This document shows, in pieces, positions 53,508 to 63,302 of a stretch of 64,000 nucleotides of DNA. The position numbers and the translations under genes were made by a program. The stretch is from Nitrospirota bacterium (GTDB taxonomy: Bacteria; Nitrospirota; Thermodesulfovibrionia; Thermodesulfovibrionales; Magnetobacteriaceae). Under the pieces are notes generated by a model, which saw only the letters and a list, made by a program, of their open reading frames with translations, was not told the DNA's origin and ran no database searches. Every line of letters starts with the position of its first letter. The first letter of the stretch is position 1. Location of the stretch: assembly GCA_015233045.1 (NCBI GenBank), contig JADFYL010000002.1:1-64000 (forward strand), given 5' to 3'.

Positions 53508-54155
53508 ATGGAATTAAGCGAAATGGAACAGGATGCGCTCAAGGAGTTTTTCAATATGGGGCTGGGGGTGGCCGCCGATTCTCTTAGTAAGATGGTCAAA
53601 AAGGAGATTCTGTTGTCGCTGCCGCAGCTCGCGGTGGTCAGCCATCGGGAGGCGGTCAATTTGATTGATCATAAGGATGATGGAAAGCTCGTCGCGGTAA
53701 GACAAATCTTCCTTGGAGAGCTTTGTGGAACTTCGCTTTTGATATTTCCTGGCGGCAAGAGCCTTGAGCTGGTCAGAACCCTGCTTGGAGACGATGTCCC
53801 GCTTGAGACACTCACCGAACTTGAGCAGGATACGTTGCTTGACGTGGGCAATGTTATCTTAAATGCCTTTCTCGGCAGTTTTACGCAGATGATGACCGTC
53901 GAATTCGAATTTGAGGCGGCGGAATTCCTGAAGGCCGATTGTGAGTCATTGCTTGACATATCCGCTCACAGATTATCATGCTCACAAGACAGCGAGACGG
54001 ACACCAGCCAGGCGTTTTTTCTGATGATGGACTTCAAAACGGCAGAGGACGAACTAAAGCATAACTCCCTGAGGGGATACGTAGTGCTGCTTTTTTCTAA
54101 AGAGGCGATGGTGACATTAAAACGGGAAATCGCAAGAATTATTGCCGGACTGTAG
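53508..54155 (+). CDS. CheC-like CheY-phosphatase
   Basis: 215 residues. Two pseudo-symmetric active-site helices fit the CheC D/S-x3-E-x2-N pattern: DALKEFFN in the first half and DTLLDVGN in the second, where Glu is replaced by Asp. The first is likely active; the second may be weak. It begins 3 nt after the CheY-like gene, which would be its substrate. No CheD partner is encoded nearby. Confidence 0.85.
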   Translation: MELSEMEQDALKEFFNMGLGVAADSLSKMVKKEILLSLPQLAVVSHREAVNLIDHKDDGKLVAVRQIFLGELCGTSLLIFPGGKSLELVRTLLGDDVPLETLTELEQDTLLDVGNVILNAFLGSFTQMMTVEFEFEAAEFLKADCESLLDISAHRLSCSQDSETDTSQAFFLMMDFKTAEDELKHNSLRGYVVLLFSKEAMVTLKREIARIIAGL

Positions 54156-54170
54156 GATTAACCTTAGCTT

Positions 54171-56903
54171 ATGACCGAATTTGAATCAGATTTTTTACTC
54201 TCTATACTGGACAAGAGCCAGGATGGGATTATCATTCTTGACGGGGAAATGCACATTGTGTTTTGGAACCGCTGGATGGAAAAGACATCCCGCATCAGAA
54301 GAGCCAGCGTAACAGGCATGGTCCTAACTGAGGCATTTCCAGAGATTGCCGATACCCGTGTTATGCAGGGGATAGACAACGCCATTTCGCGTGGCCTGCC
54401 CACTATGCTGTCCCACAGATTGACCAACAGGCCGTTTCCCTTGTTTCAGCCCGCGCTTGACCCCGAAGTCAGTGAGCGCATGTGCCAGGCCATCCACATA
54501 AGCGGCATACGCCAAAAGGATAAGACATTCATGTGCGTACTGCAAATCCAGGACATAACCACCATGGTATCACGCGAACTGCTGCTGCGCCATCAGACAG
54601 AATTGCTGGAGACGGCCAAAGAGGCGGCCTTTAGCGCGAGTAAGGCAAAGGGGGATTTTCTGGCTAATATGAGCCACGAGATACGTACCCCCATGAATGC
54701 TATTATCGGCATGACGCACCTTCTTTTTAAGACCCCGCTGGATGAGAAACAACTGGACTATCTTTCAAAGGTGCAGTCATCGGCTAACTCATTATTAGGG
54801 ATAATAAACGACATTCTGGATTTTTCAAAGATCGAGGCAGGCAGACTTGAAATAGAGAACATACCCTTTCACCTGGATGAGGTGCTGCATAACATATCTG
54901 ATTTGATTACGATTAAGACCGACGAGAAGAACCTTGAGTTTTGTTTTTCTATCGCCAAAAACGTACCCTTAGTGCTGATAGGAGACCCTCTGCGTTTGGG
55001 ACAGATATTGACAAACCTCGCCAACAACGCCGTTAAATTCACATCCGAAGGCGAGATAATTATACACATCGAGGCCGAAGAGGTAACCGATGAGAGTGTT
55101 TATCTCCATTTTTCGGTAAAGGACACGGGGATTGGATTGACACGCCAGCAAATCGGCAATTTGTTTCAAGCGTTTTCCCAGGCAGACACATCCACAACGC
55201 GGCACTACGGGGGTACAGGGCTTGGGTTAAGCATAAGCAAACGGCTGGTTGAGATGATGAGCGGCAGGATATGGGTGGAAAGCGAGCCGGGCGTTGGCTC
55301 TTCGTTTCATTTCACCGCCCGCTTCGCAAGGCAAAACGCGGAGAGACGCCGTTTTCGCCTGCCAAAAGATGAGTACGTGGGGCTGCGCGTTCTGCTTGCC
55401 GATGACAATCCCGCCTCGCGTGATATATTAAAGGATACGCTCTCGTCATTTTCTTTCAGGGTAACGCCGGTTGCCTCAGGCAAAGAGGCGCTGGCCGAAT
55501 TGAAACAACAAGAGGATAATCCATATGATTTAGTATTTGTTGACTGGAAGATGCCCCAGATGGACGGCATTGAAACAATCATGGCGATAAATAAACTCCT
55601 CCCACAAAGCAAAATTCCAAAGATTATAATGGTTACCGCGTATGGCAGGGAGGAGGTTCTTAACGCGGCCAAGGGCGTGCCAATGGATTCGTTTCTTATC
55701 AAGCCCGTAAGCCTGTCCGTTATGTATGATACAATACTGTCTGTCTTTGGTGACGACACCACAAGGACGAGTTGTACATCTGCCCTAGCCGAGAAGGAAA
55801 TCGAAGGGCTGGATAAACTCAGAGGGGCGCGTGTCCTTCTGGTAGAGGACAACGATATAAACCGTCAGGTAGCGACCGAACTGTTGGAGACAAAGGGTTT
55901 TAGTGTGGAAACGGCGATAAACGGGGCAGAGGCAGTGGCCGCCGTCTCTAAAAACACCTATGACGCCGTGTTGATGGACATTCAGATGCCGGTCATGGAC
56001 GGCTACGAGGCAACCAGAGCCATACGCGCGAAGAAGGAATTCAGAGATATTCCCATTATAGCCATGACCGCTAACGTCCTCTCAGGAGACAGCGAAAAAT
56101 GTATCGCCGCAGGAATGAACGGCCATATTGGAAAACCATTTGAGCCTGCCGCGCTCTATAGTATGCTTGTACGCTGGGTAAAGCTACGGGAATTTTTACC
56201 GGAGGCTGGTAAGACGCCGACGCCCCCTGCAACCAGCCCCAAGGTAATCCTGCCCTCTGGATTTAAGAAAGTTGACACAATGATGGGGTTAAGGAGGATT
56301 GGCGGCAACACTGCCCTTTATGTTAGAATGCTCAACGAGTTCCGGGACAAATACAGGGACTTTATGGATGTGCTTAGAGATGGATTGTCCGGGGGAAACC
56401 CTGATGTGTATAGAATGGTTCATACAATGTCTGGAGTTGCTGGCACCATCGGGGCAAATGACCTTCATCAGGCATCGCAGCGCCTTGAACGGGCGCTCAA
56501 GGAGACATTTAAAGATGGCGGGACACCCGACTTAGAGCCGCTGACAGAGACGTTCCGGTTCGAACTTGAAGAGGTGATAGAAGACCTGTCAAGGCTTGGC
56601 GAGGCTAAAAAACCATCAGAGGCCGCCAAGGAGGCTGGGAACGAATGTGCCGCGCCAGATGTATCGGCCATAAAAGTTGACGAGATACTGAGTGCCCGGC
56701 TGCATAATTTGGCGGCGCTCCTTGAAAGCGGTGATTCAGACGCCGCCATTGAGCTGGACGCCTTAAAAAAGATGCTGGCTGGCTATCCCAAAATCGAGGC
56801 TCTTGCTATGATAAAACAACAAATGGAAGACTACGATTATGATAAGGCGTTGGGGACACTTGCAATGTTTGCCAGGACGCTAAAAATTCAATTGCGGGAA
56901 TAA
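54171..56903 (+). CDS. PAS hybrid histidine kinase with two receivers and HPt
   Basis: 910 residues. PAS (about 5-130), HisKA with [10 protein letters not shown] (His near 168), ATPase domain (NLANNAVKF, DTGIGL, GTGLGLSISK), receiver 1 (about 405-520; LADDNPAS, FVDWKMPQMDG, LIKPVS), receiver 2 (about 548-665; VEDNDIN, LMDIQMPVMDG, IGKPFE) and a C-terminal HPt with VHTMSGVAGTIGA (His near 750; the usual Lys after HT is Met-Ser). All domains of a four-step relay are on one chain. It is 15 nt after cheC-like and 12 nt before the receiver-GGDEF gene. Confidence 0.92.
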   Translation: MTEFESDFLLSILDKSQDGIIILDGEMHIVFWNRWMEKTSRIRRASVTGMVLTEAFPEIADTRVMQGIDNAISRGLPTMLSHRLTNRPFPLFQPALDPEVSERMCQAIHISGIRQKDKTFMCVLQIQDITTMVSRELLLRHQTELLETAKEAAFSASKAKGDFLANMSHEIRTPMNAIIGMTHLLFKTPLDEKQLDYLSKVQSSANSLLGIINDILDFSKIEAGRLEIENIPFHLDEVLHNISDLITIKTDEKNLEFCFSIAKNVPLVLIGDPLRLGQILTNLANNAVKFTSEGEIIIHIEAEEVTDESVYLHFSVKDTGIGLTRQQIGNLFQAFSQADTSTTRHYGGTGLGLSISKRLVEMMSGRIWVESEPGVGSSFHFTARFARQNAERRRFRLPKDEYVGLRVLLADDNPASRDILKDTLSSFSFRVTPVASGKEALAELKQQEDNPYDLVFVDWKMPQMDGIETIMAINKLLPQSKIPKIIMVTAYGREEVLNAAKGVPMDSFLIKPVSLSVMYDTILSVFGDDTTRTSCTSALAEKEIEGLDKLRGARVLLVEDNDINRQVATELLETKGFSVETAINGAEAVAAVSKNTYDAVLMDIQMPVMDGYEATRAIRAKKEFRDIPIIAMTANVLSGDSEKCIAAGMNGHIGKPFEPAALYSMLVRWVKLREFLPEAGKTPTPPATSPKVILPSGFKKVDTMMGLRRIGGNTALYVRMLNEFRDKYRDFMDVLRDGLSGGNPDVYRMVHTMSGVAGTIGANDLHQASQRLERALKETFKDGGTPDLEPLTETFRFELEEVIEDLSRLGEAKKPSEAAKEAGNECAAPDVSAIKVDEILSARLHNLAALLESGDSDAAIELDALKKMLAGYPKIEALAMIKQQMEDYDYDKALGTLAMFARTLKIQLRE

Positions 56904-56915
56904 GAGGAGGCACTT

Positions 56916-57857
56916 ATGGAACAGGCGATGGAGCTAAGGCGGCCAACGATTCTTATTGTGGATGATGAGAAAACCAATATAGACGTGCTTGTTAATCTGT
57001 TAAATGGTGAATTCCGCACTATTATAGCAAAGAGCGCCGAGCAGGCACTGAAGCGTTTAGAGTCAAAAGAGGAGCGGGCGGATTTAATCCTTCTGGATAT
57101 ATTAATGCCGGAGATGGATGGCTATGAGCTTTGCCGAAGGATAAAAAACAATATATTTACTAAGAATATTCCCATTATGTTCATCACCGCGTTAAGCATG
57201 GTGGAGGATGAGGTCAGGGGATTTGAGATGGGTGCGGTTGACTATATTACAAAGCCTTTCATAGCGCCTATTGTTTTGGCAAGGGTTCGCACGCATATCG
57301 AATTAAAATTAAAAAGAGACTTGTGCGAGGTACTGGCAATGGAGGACGGCCTCACTGGAATCCCAAATCGCAGGAAATTTGACGAGTTTTTAGAATTTCA
57401 ATGGAACGCCATACAAAGGAGAAAAAACCCCTTATCTCTCATGTTAATTGATGTAGATTTTTTCAAGCGGTATAACGACAACTATGGCCACGGAGAAGGA
57501 GATGACTGCCTGAGGAAAGTCGCGCACGCGCTAAAAGGCGCAGTGCCGAGGGCGATGGACTTTGTTGCAAGATATGGCGGTGAGGAATTTGCCTGCGTAC
57601 TTCCGGATACTGACGCAGAGGGCAGTGTTGCGGTTGCAAAACGGCTTGTCAATGCCGTGGCCGCCCTTCAAATACCGCACGAGTTTTCCGAAGCGGCAAA
57701 TCATATTACCGTGAGCATAGGGGTTTCCACAATAACGCCCCCCGTTTGGGGGGACGCCCCACTTTTGTTGGAAACCGCGGATTTAGCGCTTTATAAATCA
57801 AAGGCCTCTGGCAGAAATAGGGTAAGCTCTATAGCATGTGAAAAGCCCCAATGTTAG
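56916..57857 (+). CDS. Receiver-GGDEF diguanylate cyclase
   Basis: 313 residues, with AGAGGAGG before the ATG. The receiver (about 10-130) has IVDDEKTN, LLDILMPEMDG and ITKPF. The GGDEF domain (about 140-305) has ARYGGEEFACVLPDT, the active GGEEF variant, and MLIDVDFFKRYNDNYGH. This is the PleD/WspR-type layout. As the last gene of the operon it is the likely output of the CheA-like/hybrid relay, making c-di-GMP. Confidence 0.93.
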   Translation: MEQAMELRRPTILIVDDEKTNIDVLVNLLNGEFRTIIAKSAEQALKRLESKEERADLILLDILMPEMDGYELCRRIKNNIFTKNIPIMFITALSMVEDEVRGFEMGAVDYITKPFIAPIVLARVRTHIELKLKRDLCEVLAMEDGLTGIPNRRKFDEFLEFQWNAIQRRKNPLSLMLIDVDFFKRYNDNYGHGEGDDCLRKVAHALKGAVPRAMDFVARYGGEEFACVLPDTDAEGSVAVAKRLVNAVAALQIPHEFSEAANHITVSIGVSTITPPVWGDAPLLLETADLALYKSKASGRNRVSSIACEKPQC

Positions 57858-57912
57858 AGGTCGCCAAAATTATTATTTCAATTATTTTATCATGTATGTT
57901 ACCATATTTGTT

Positions 57913-58800
57913 ATGTTGAGAAAGGCTATACTGCCCGCTGCCGGACTTGGGACGAGGTTTTTGCCGGTTACGAAGGCCTCCCCTAAGGAGATGCTCCCTA
58001 TTGTTGATAAACCGCTGATACAGTACTCTGTTGAGGAGTGCGAACGCTGCGGCATAAGGGAATTCATTATAATAACGGGTAAAAACAAGCGGGCAATCGA
58101 AGACCATTTCGACCAGTTTTCGGAACTTGATGAGGTTCTAAAGCAAAAAGGCCTCGACAATCTCATTGAGGAAATCCACAGGCACGACGAATCCCATTTT
58201 GCCTATATCAGGCAGAGCAGACCACTGGGCCTTGGCCATGCCATATTGTGCGCGAAGGCCTTTGTGAAAGACGAACCCTTTGCAGTCCTGCTCGGTGACG
58301 ACATCATAGACCCCGAAGACACGCTTCTTATGGAGATGATAGAGATATACAAGAAGTACCGCTCCCCTGTGATAGCGCTTCAGGAGGTGCCAGACGATGA
58401 GGTGTCGAAATACGGTATAATTGATGGTGAGACGGTCACAGATTTCGGCCCCCGCAATATCCCAAAACAACTGTACAAGATAAACGCCCTTGTGGAAAAG
58501 CCAAAGAAAGAGGACGCCCCGTCTAATCTGGCCGTCATAGGCAGGTACATCTTAACATCGGATATCTTTGAGGCCCTTGAGGCCATAAAACCAGGCAGGG
58601 GCGGTGAGTACCAGCTCACCGACGCCCTTAATCTGCTCCTTTCCAGCCGTGTTGTCTACGGCTACCTGTTTAAGGGCAACAGATACGACGCTGGCGACAA
58701 ATTTGGCTTCCTTAAGGCCACCATAGAACTGTCTCTAAAAAGGCCGGAGTTTTCCGAGAATTTGAAAAACTACCTTAAATCTCTGACCGCGGGACTTTGA
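57913..58800 (+). CDS. galU: UTP-glucose-1-phosphate uridylyltransferase
   Basis: 295 residues from the ATG at 57913; the frame is open from 57838 but the family begins at RKAILPAAGLGTRFLP. The nucleotide-binding signature LPAAGLGTRFLPVTKASPKEMLP is followed by VDKPLIQYSVEEC, RPLGLGHAIL, LLGDDII and KYGIIDG; GGEYQLTDA is near the end. It makes UDP-glucose for polysaccharide and lipopolysaccharide synthesis, consistent with the nearby glycosyltransferase genes. No clear ribosome site is visible. Confidence 0.95.
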   Translation: MLRKAILPAAGLGTRFLPVTKASPKEMLPIVDKPLIQYSVEECERCGIREFIIITGKNKRAIEDHFDQFSELDEVLKQKGLDNLIEEIHRHDESHFAYIRQSRPLGLGHAILCAKAFVKDEPFAVLLGDDIIDPEDTLLMEMIEIYKKYRSPVIALQEVPDDEVSKYGIIDGETVTDFGPRNIPKQLYKINALVEKPKKEDAPSNLAVIGRYILTSDIFEALEAIKPGRGGEYQLTDALNLLLSSRVVYGYLFKGNRYDAGDKFGFLKATIELSLKRPEFSENLKNYLKSLTAGL

Positions 58801-58852
58801 ACCCTGATTATGTAATGCAACCGGCAGCACGCCGGACATAGGCCAAAAATAG

Positions 58853-60328
58853 GTGGCACAACGGGTGGCACATCGCGTAAAACTGTTCCTGTATGTGGCT
58901 GTAAACATCGTCTTTATACTGATTGCGCAGGTGCCGCCAAGCTGCTTCTCCGATACCCTGCCCTCTGCCCTGCCTCTCACCGTTGATGACGCCATAAGAT
59001 TAACTATAGAAAAAAATACGGGAATAGAGGCCGAGGGCTATAATCCCAAAATCTCTGAGGCCGATATCCTCGTCAACAAAGGGGAATTCGACCCTTCCAT
59101 GAATCTTGGCCTGGACGAGACGTATGACAGACAAAAGCAGTCCCTTGATATAAACAGTACGGCGGAGGGGCAAATAGACTACGGCTTGTCATTATCCGGC
59201 AAGGCCGTAACAGGCACTTTGTATGAGCTGAAGTGGCAGAATTACAGGTACAACGGCAACTCTCCATTTCTGAATCTGTATTCATATTACTCGTCGGGGT
59301 TGTCGCTGACATTAACGCAGCCGCTTTTAAAGGGTTTCGGGGTTGACATACAACTGACGAACCTCAACGTGGCAAAAAACACGCTTCAGATGAAAAAACA
59401 CGCATATGGCACGGCCATCGTTGCGAAGGTCTCTGAGGCCGTCAAAGACTACTGGGACCTTGTCTCGGCGAGAAAAAACATAGAGGCCGCCGCAACTGCC
59501 CTGACCCTGGCCCAAAAGACCTGCGACGAGGTCAACGCCCGTATCAAGGCGGGCATGGCTGCCCCTGTGGACATTTATACGGCCGAGGCCGAGACGGCAG
59601 TAAGAGAAGAGGCCGTTCTGGAGGCGGAGAAAAACGCCACAAACGCCGAGAACACGCTTAAAGGGATTATGAATATTGAGCTTACCGGCACAAGCCTTGA
59701 GACCGTATCAAGGCCGCCTGACCCTGCCCTGCCCCCGCCTCTGGAGTCTATTGTGCAACAGGCGTATCAAAGCCGCCAGGACTATCATCAAGCACTCTTA
59801 AACAAGAAAAACAAGGAACTCCTCGCAAGCTACTATAAAAACCAACTGCTGCCTGACCTCAACGCCGTGGCCAGCTACGGGCAGTCCGGCCTCAACGGGC
59901 AGTATCACAGCACGATAGACGACCTTACGTCTGGGAACTATTTTTCATGGAAATTCGGCCTCGTGCTGAACGTCCCTATCTTCAACTGGAAAAACCGCGG
60001 CAATCTGATGAAGGCCGACTTCGAGGCAAGACAATCCGACGCCGCCTTGAGGGAAATCAAAAAAACAATCGCACTTGAGGCCGCCGAGGCATACAACAAC
60101 CTTACTTATGCAATAAAAAAAATAAAGGCGGCAGGGAAATCCCTCTTAGCGGCAGAAAAACTGCTTGAAGCCGAACAGGGAAAATTCAGTGCTGGCCTTT
60201 CAACACTGAATGATTTGTTGAAATTCCAGCGCGACTATGCCTCTGCTGTCTATGACGAGGCAAAGTCCAGGGCCGACTATGCGAAGTCCCTCGTTGAACT
60301 CAACAGGGTTCAGGGGCTGCTACCATGA
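58853..60328 (+). CDS. TolC-family outer-membrane efflux protein
   Basis: 491 residues from a GTG at 58853; a second GTG at 58865, after AGGTGG, is an equally good start. Signal peptide (about 10-33). Two OEP repeats: TVDDAIRLTIEKNTGIE and the SEAVKDYWDLVSARKNIEAA coiled coils, then TQPLLKGFGVDIQ, then the second with ALLNKKNKELLASYYKNQLLPDLN and VPIFNWKNRGN. Forms a trimeric outer-membrane duct for efflux or type I export. No membrane-fusion or pump gene is in the window on this strand. The tail overlaps the convergent GT2 gene by 19 nt. Confidence 0.92.
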   Translation: MAQRVAHRVKLFLYVAVNIVFILIAQVPPSCFSDTLPSALPLTVDDAIRLTIEKNTGIEAEGYNPKISEADILVNKGEFDPSMNLGLDETYDRQKQSLDINSTAEGQIDYGLSLSGKAVTGTLYELKWQNYRYNGNSPFLNLYSYYSSGLSLTLTQPLLKGFGVDIQLTNLNVAKNTLQMKKHAYGTAIVAKVSEAVKDYWDLVSARKNIEAAATALTLAQKTCDEVNARIKAGMAAPVDIYTAEAETAVREEAVLEAEKNATNAENTLKGIMNIELTGTSLETVSRPPDPALPPPLESIVQQAYQSRQDYHQALLNKKNKELLASYYKNQLLPDLNAVASYGQSGLNGQYHSTIDDLTSGNYFSWKFGLVLNVPIFNWKNRGNLMKADFEARQSDAALREIKKTIALEAAEAYNNLTYAIKKIKAAGKSLLAAEKLLEAEQGKFSAGLSTLNDLLKFQRDYASAVYDEAKSRADYAKSLVELNRVQGLLP

Positions 60329-61308
60329 TTGCCGGGACTACCGCCCTGATCTTTGTCGTGGCCGTTATTCGGCTCATCGAAATTATACCTCTCTCTGATT
60401 ATAAACACTGGCCGGTGCTTGACCTCCATATAAATCTTCCCGACATACTCGCTTAAAATCCCTATGAACATCAACTGAATCCCGCCAAAGAGGTAAATCG
60501 GCAGCACAATTGAGGCCCAGCCGGGTATGGCGATGCCTTTGAGCTTACTTGCTATCGTCCATAACCCCAGCATGACGGCGGCAATAAAATTTACAAACCC
60601 CAGCACGAAGGCAATCCTGAGCGGGAAATTGCTAAACGACGTTATCCCCTCAACGGCAAACGAGACCATCTTCTTAAGGGGGTATTTTGTCGTGCCGGCA
60701 AAGCGCTTCTCCCTCTTGTAGGTAACAATAGAGTGTTTAAACCCCATTGCGGGAAACATCCCCCTGAGAAACCTGTTTACCTCGCCATATCTCTGAAACG
60801 CGTCAAGGGCCGCCCTTGATAACAGCCTGTAATCGGCGTGGTTGTATATGAGATTAACCCCCATCAATGTCATAATCTTATAAAATGCAAGGGCTGTGGC
60901 GCGCTTAAAAAAAGTGTCCTCCTGCCTGTTATCCCTGACTCCATAGACGATGTCCGCCCCGCCTTCGCACCTTTTTATCATCTCCTCAATAATCTCCGGC
61001 GGGTCCTGAAGGTCGGCGTCCAAAGATACGGCCATATCGCCGCTGGCATGGTATAAGCCCGCCGTCAGGGCTGGCTGATGCCCAAAGTTGCCGCTGAATG
61101 AGATAGTTTTGACTCGTTTATCTTTCATTGCAAGCCCCCTCAGCGCTGAAAGCGTCCCGTCTGACGAACCATCGTCAACATAGATTACCTCATAGTCGTC
61201 TATCAGAGCCTTTTCCACGTATGCCCTCATGAGGGTATCTAAACGCCTGTAAACCTCATCAATTACCTGTTCCTCGTTAAAGCACGGGATGACGACACTC
61301 AGCTTCAC
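60310..61308 (-). CDS. GT2 polyprenyl-phosphate-type glycosyltransferase with membrane tail
   Basis: 332 residues. The GT-A domain begins SVVIPCFNEEQVI, with YVDDGSSDGT and the metal motif SLDADLQDPPEII. C-terminal transmembrane segments (about 235-258 and 270-295) match the DPM1/GtrB-ArnC group, which load a sugar on polyprenyl phosphate. Its start overlaps the preceding GT2 by ATGA. A hydrophilic tail (EPNNGHDKDQGG) ends the protein. Confidence 0.9.
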   Translation of the reverse strand: MKLSVVIPCFNEEQVIDEVYRRLDTLMRAYVEKALIDDYEVIYVDDGSSDGTLSALRGLAMKDKRVKTISFSGNFGHQPALTAGLYHASGDMAVSLDADLQDPPEIIEEMIKRCEGGADIVYGVRDNRQEDTFFKRATALAFYKIMTLMGVNLIYNHADYRLLSRAALDAFQRYGEVNRFLRGMFPAMGFKHSIVTYKREKRFAGTTKYPLKKMVSFAVEGITSFSNFPLRIAFVLGFVNFIAAVMLGLWTIASKLKGIAIPGWASIVLPIYLFGGIQLMFIGILSEYVGKIYMEVKHRPVFIIRERYNFDEPNNGHDKDQGGSPGNHGSSP

Positions 61309-62105
61309 AGGGCTTTACCTCCATTTTTGAACATTCTCAGTTGCGCAGGTTGATGTTGCATTTCCCATATTTTTGCGTATTTTACAAACGTATAAAACCC
61401 ATATAAAACCGCCAGAATAAACCCATGTATGCCGTCGAGAAACCCAAACCTCAGGAAATACATCTTTATAAATGTCGCAATTGGGCGTATGGCAAGCGAG
61501 ACAACACCCGCGCTCCCTGTGGCTTTTTCCTTAGCTGATAGGGTTGAGTAGTTGTCCATCTTGGCGATGAACTCAGGGATGCTATCGTATGTGTAGTGCT
61601 CAATGGGATGCTTTAGGAAACCCGTCTTGCCATTTACGACAACCTTTTCATGTACTTGCCTCGGCTCAAGCCTGCCCTTTTCTTTTTTAAACAACCGAAG
61701 TGTGTAGTCCGGCCTCCAGCCGCCGTGCTTTATCCAGCGGCCTAAGAAAAAATTCTTTCTGGGGCAATAAAAGCCGTCAAGGGCCGTATCCTTGAGCGCG
61801 GCAGAGATTTCATCCACCAACTCCGGCGTGAACCTCTCGTCAGAGTCAAGGATGAATATCCACGGGCCTGAGGCCAAATCCACGGCCGCCTGTTTTTGAG
61901 CGGCAAACCCCTGCCATTGCCTTGTATAAACCCTATCCGTATATCTCTTGCATACCTGCACGGTGTCGTCTTCGCTTTCGGCGTCAACGACGACTATCTC
62001 TGAGGCCGTGGCCGCACTCTCAAGGGCCGCCGCTATACGGTACTGCTCGTTTTTTGTCACGATAACCACGGAAACTCCTCTCATAAGCCGACAGACTTCC
62101 TCCAT
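61305..62105 (-). CDS. GT2 glycosyltransferase, lipopolysaccharide core type (WaaE/KdtX-like)
   Basis: 266 residues; alternative start at 62084 (RGVSVVIVTKNE). Motifs: VVIVTKNE, EIVVVDAESEDDT, FAAQKQAAVDLASGPWIFILDSDER, the WaaE-like order. WIKHGGWRPDYTLRLFKK and VHEKVVV in the middle are typical of LPS inner-core beta-glucosyltransferases. No membrane tail of importance. Overlaps the next GT2 by 4 nt. Confidence 0.88.
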   Translation of the reverse strand: MEEVCRLMRGVSVVIVTKNEQYRIAAALESAATASEIVVVDAESEDDTVQVCKRYTDRVYTRQWQGFAAQKQAAVDLASGPWIFILDSDERFTPELVDEISAALKDTALDGFYCPRKNFFLGRWIKHGGWRPDYTLRLFKKEKGRLEPRQVHEKVVVNGKTGFLKHPIEHYTYDSIPEFIAKMDNYSTLSAKEKATGSAGVVSLAIRPIATFIKMYFLRFGFLDGIHGFILAVLYGFYTFVKYAKIWEMQHQPAQLRMFKNGGKAL

Positions 62106-62138
62106 TTCAGTTACAGAACATTATACAGACCACCACCG

Positions 62139-63302
62139 TCAATTATAGAACGTTACCCCAAGAAAATCAATTATACGTTCAGCCCTTTTTTCATATGTGA
62201 AGTTTTTCACAAGTGCCTGTCCTGCCGCGGCCATTTTTTCTGCCACATCGGGGTTGTCTATGAGGGTTCTCAGGGCGCTGCTCAGGGACTGGACATCGCC
62301 GGGCGTAAAGAACACCGCGTCTTTGCCGTCGGTTAGAATTTCTCTTATGCCGGGGATATCCGATGCGACAATGGGGCAGCCTGATGCCATATATTCAAAC
62401 ATCTTCAGCGGTGATGAGTACATAGACACTGACTCGGCGAGATTCGGGACGACGGCAATCTTTGCCTCCATCATGTATTTCAGGACTTCTGTGTGGCTGA
62501 GCTGCCCAACAAAATTAACCCTCTGCCCAAGCCCCATAGAATCAGCCAGTCCGCGCAGCTCACACAGTCTCTTAAGCCCCTGTCCACCACCGGCCACAAC
62601 GAGTGTCTCGCCGGGAAGGCGTCCCATCGCCTCAATAAGCAGGTCAATCCCCTTCCAGCGGTAAAACCCTCCGGCATAAAAGATATACCCATGGCGCCGC
62701 TTCCCGTACGCCAACGTGGCCTCAAACATATCGCCCCTGACGGCGTCTGGAATAGTTATTGAGTGAATGTTGCAGAGCGAAAACATGGTAACGAGGTCAG
62801 CACGCAGCCTCTCAGTGATGGTGACAACCGCCCCTATGCCCGCATAAACACTCCTCTCCCACCGTGCCATGCGCTGCCGCTTCCTTGTATTTTCCGTAGT
62901 AAGATGAAATATCTCATGGGCTTCAAACACAACCGGCATCTGGTAAAGCCCTCTCATACGCAGGAGAAACCGCGCCGTCTTGAGGTGTCTTACGAAGATT
63001 ACGCCGTCTTTCTTATCCTGGCGCCACAGATACCACATAAGGGCGGAGTTAAAGACCATTCCAATGGAAACTCTCCCTCTTACCATTGGCAGAAATACGA
63101 TCTCAAGATTGGGGTGGGGGCTGAGGCCGTAATGGTTTAAGAGGGCCTCCTGCGGCACCAGTCCTTCTAAGCAACTGCTGCGGCCGGTTATCAGTTTGAC
63201 GGCAGCGCCGGCCCTGGCAAGTGCATGGGCGGTGTTTATGATTTGAATAAACCGTGCCCGCGGAAGTAACATCAACTCAGGGACGGGATAAAAAATAGTC
63301 AT
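62139..63302 (-). CDS. GT4-family (GT-B fold) glycosyltransferase
   Basis: 387 residues. The C-terminal half has the GT4 nucleotide-sugar site: FYAGGFYRWKGIDLLIEAMGRL, VVAGGGQGLKRL, VNFVGQLSHTEVLKYM and SPLKMFEYMASGCPIVASDIPGIREIL. The N-terminal half is the acceptor domain. Probably adds a sugar to lipopolysaccharide or O-antigen. Its start overlaps the ligase-like gene stop by 4 nt. Confidence 0.92.
   Translation of the reverse strand: MTIFYPVPELMLLPRARFIQIINTAHALARAGAAVKLITGRSSCLEGLVPQEALLNHYGLSPHPNLEIVFLPMVRGRVSIGMVFNSALMWYLWRQDKKDGVIFVRHLKTARFLLRMRGLYQMPVVFEAHEIFHLTTENTRKRQRMARWERSVYAGIGAVVTITERLRADLVTMFSLCNIHSITIPDAVRGDMFEATLAYGKRRHGYIFYAGGFYRWKGIDLLIEAMGRLPGETLVVAGGGQGLKRLCELRGLADSMGLGQRVNFVGQLSHTEVLKYMMEAKIAVVPNLAESVSMYSSPLKMFEYMASGCPIVASDIPGIREILTDGKDAVFFTPGDVQSLSSALRTLIDNPDVAEKMAAAGQALVKNFTYEKRAERIIDFLGVTFYN

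Noticed and set aside
58853-58876. Repeated GTGGCACA as an operator
   Set aside because: The two words are 12 nt apart inside the start region of the TolC-family gene and read as codons; no symmetry or conservation evidence.
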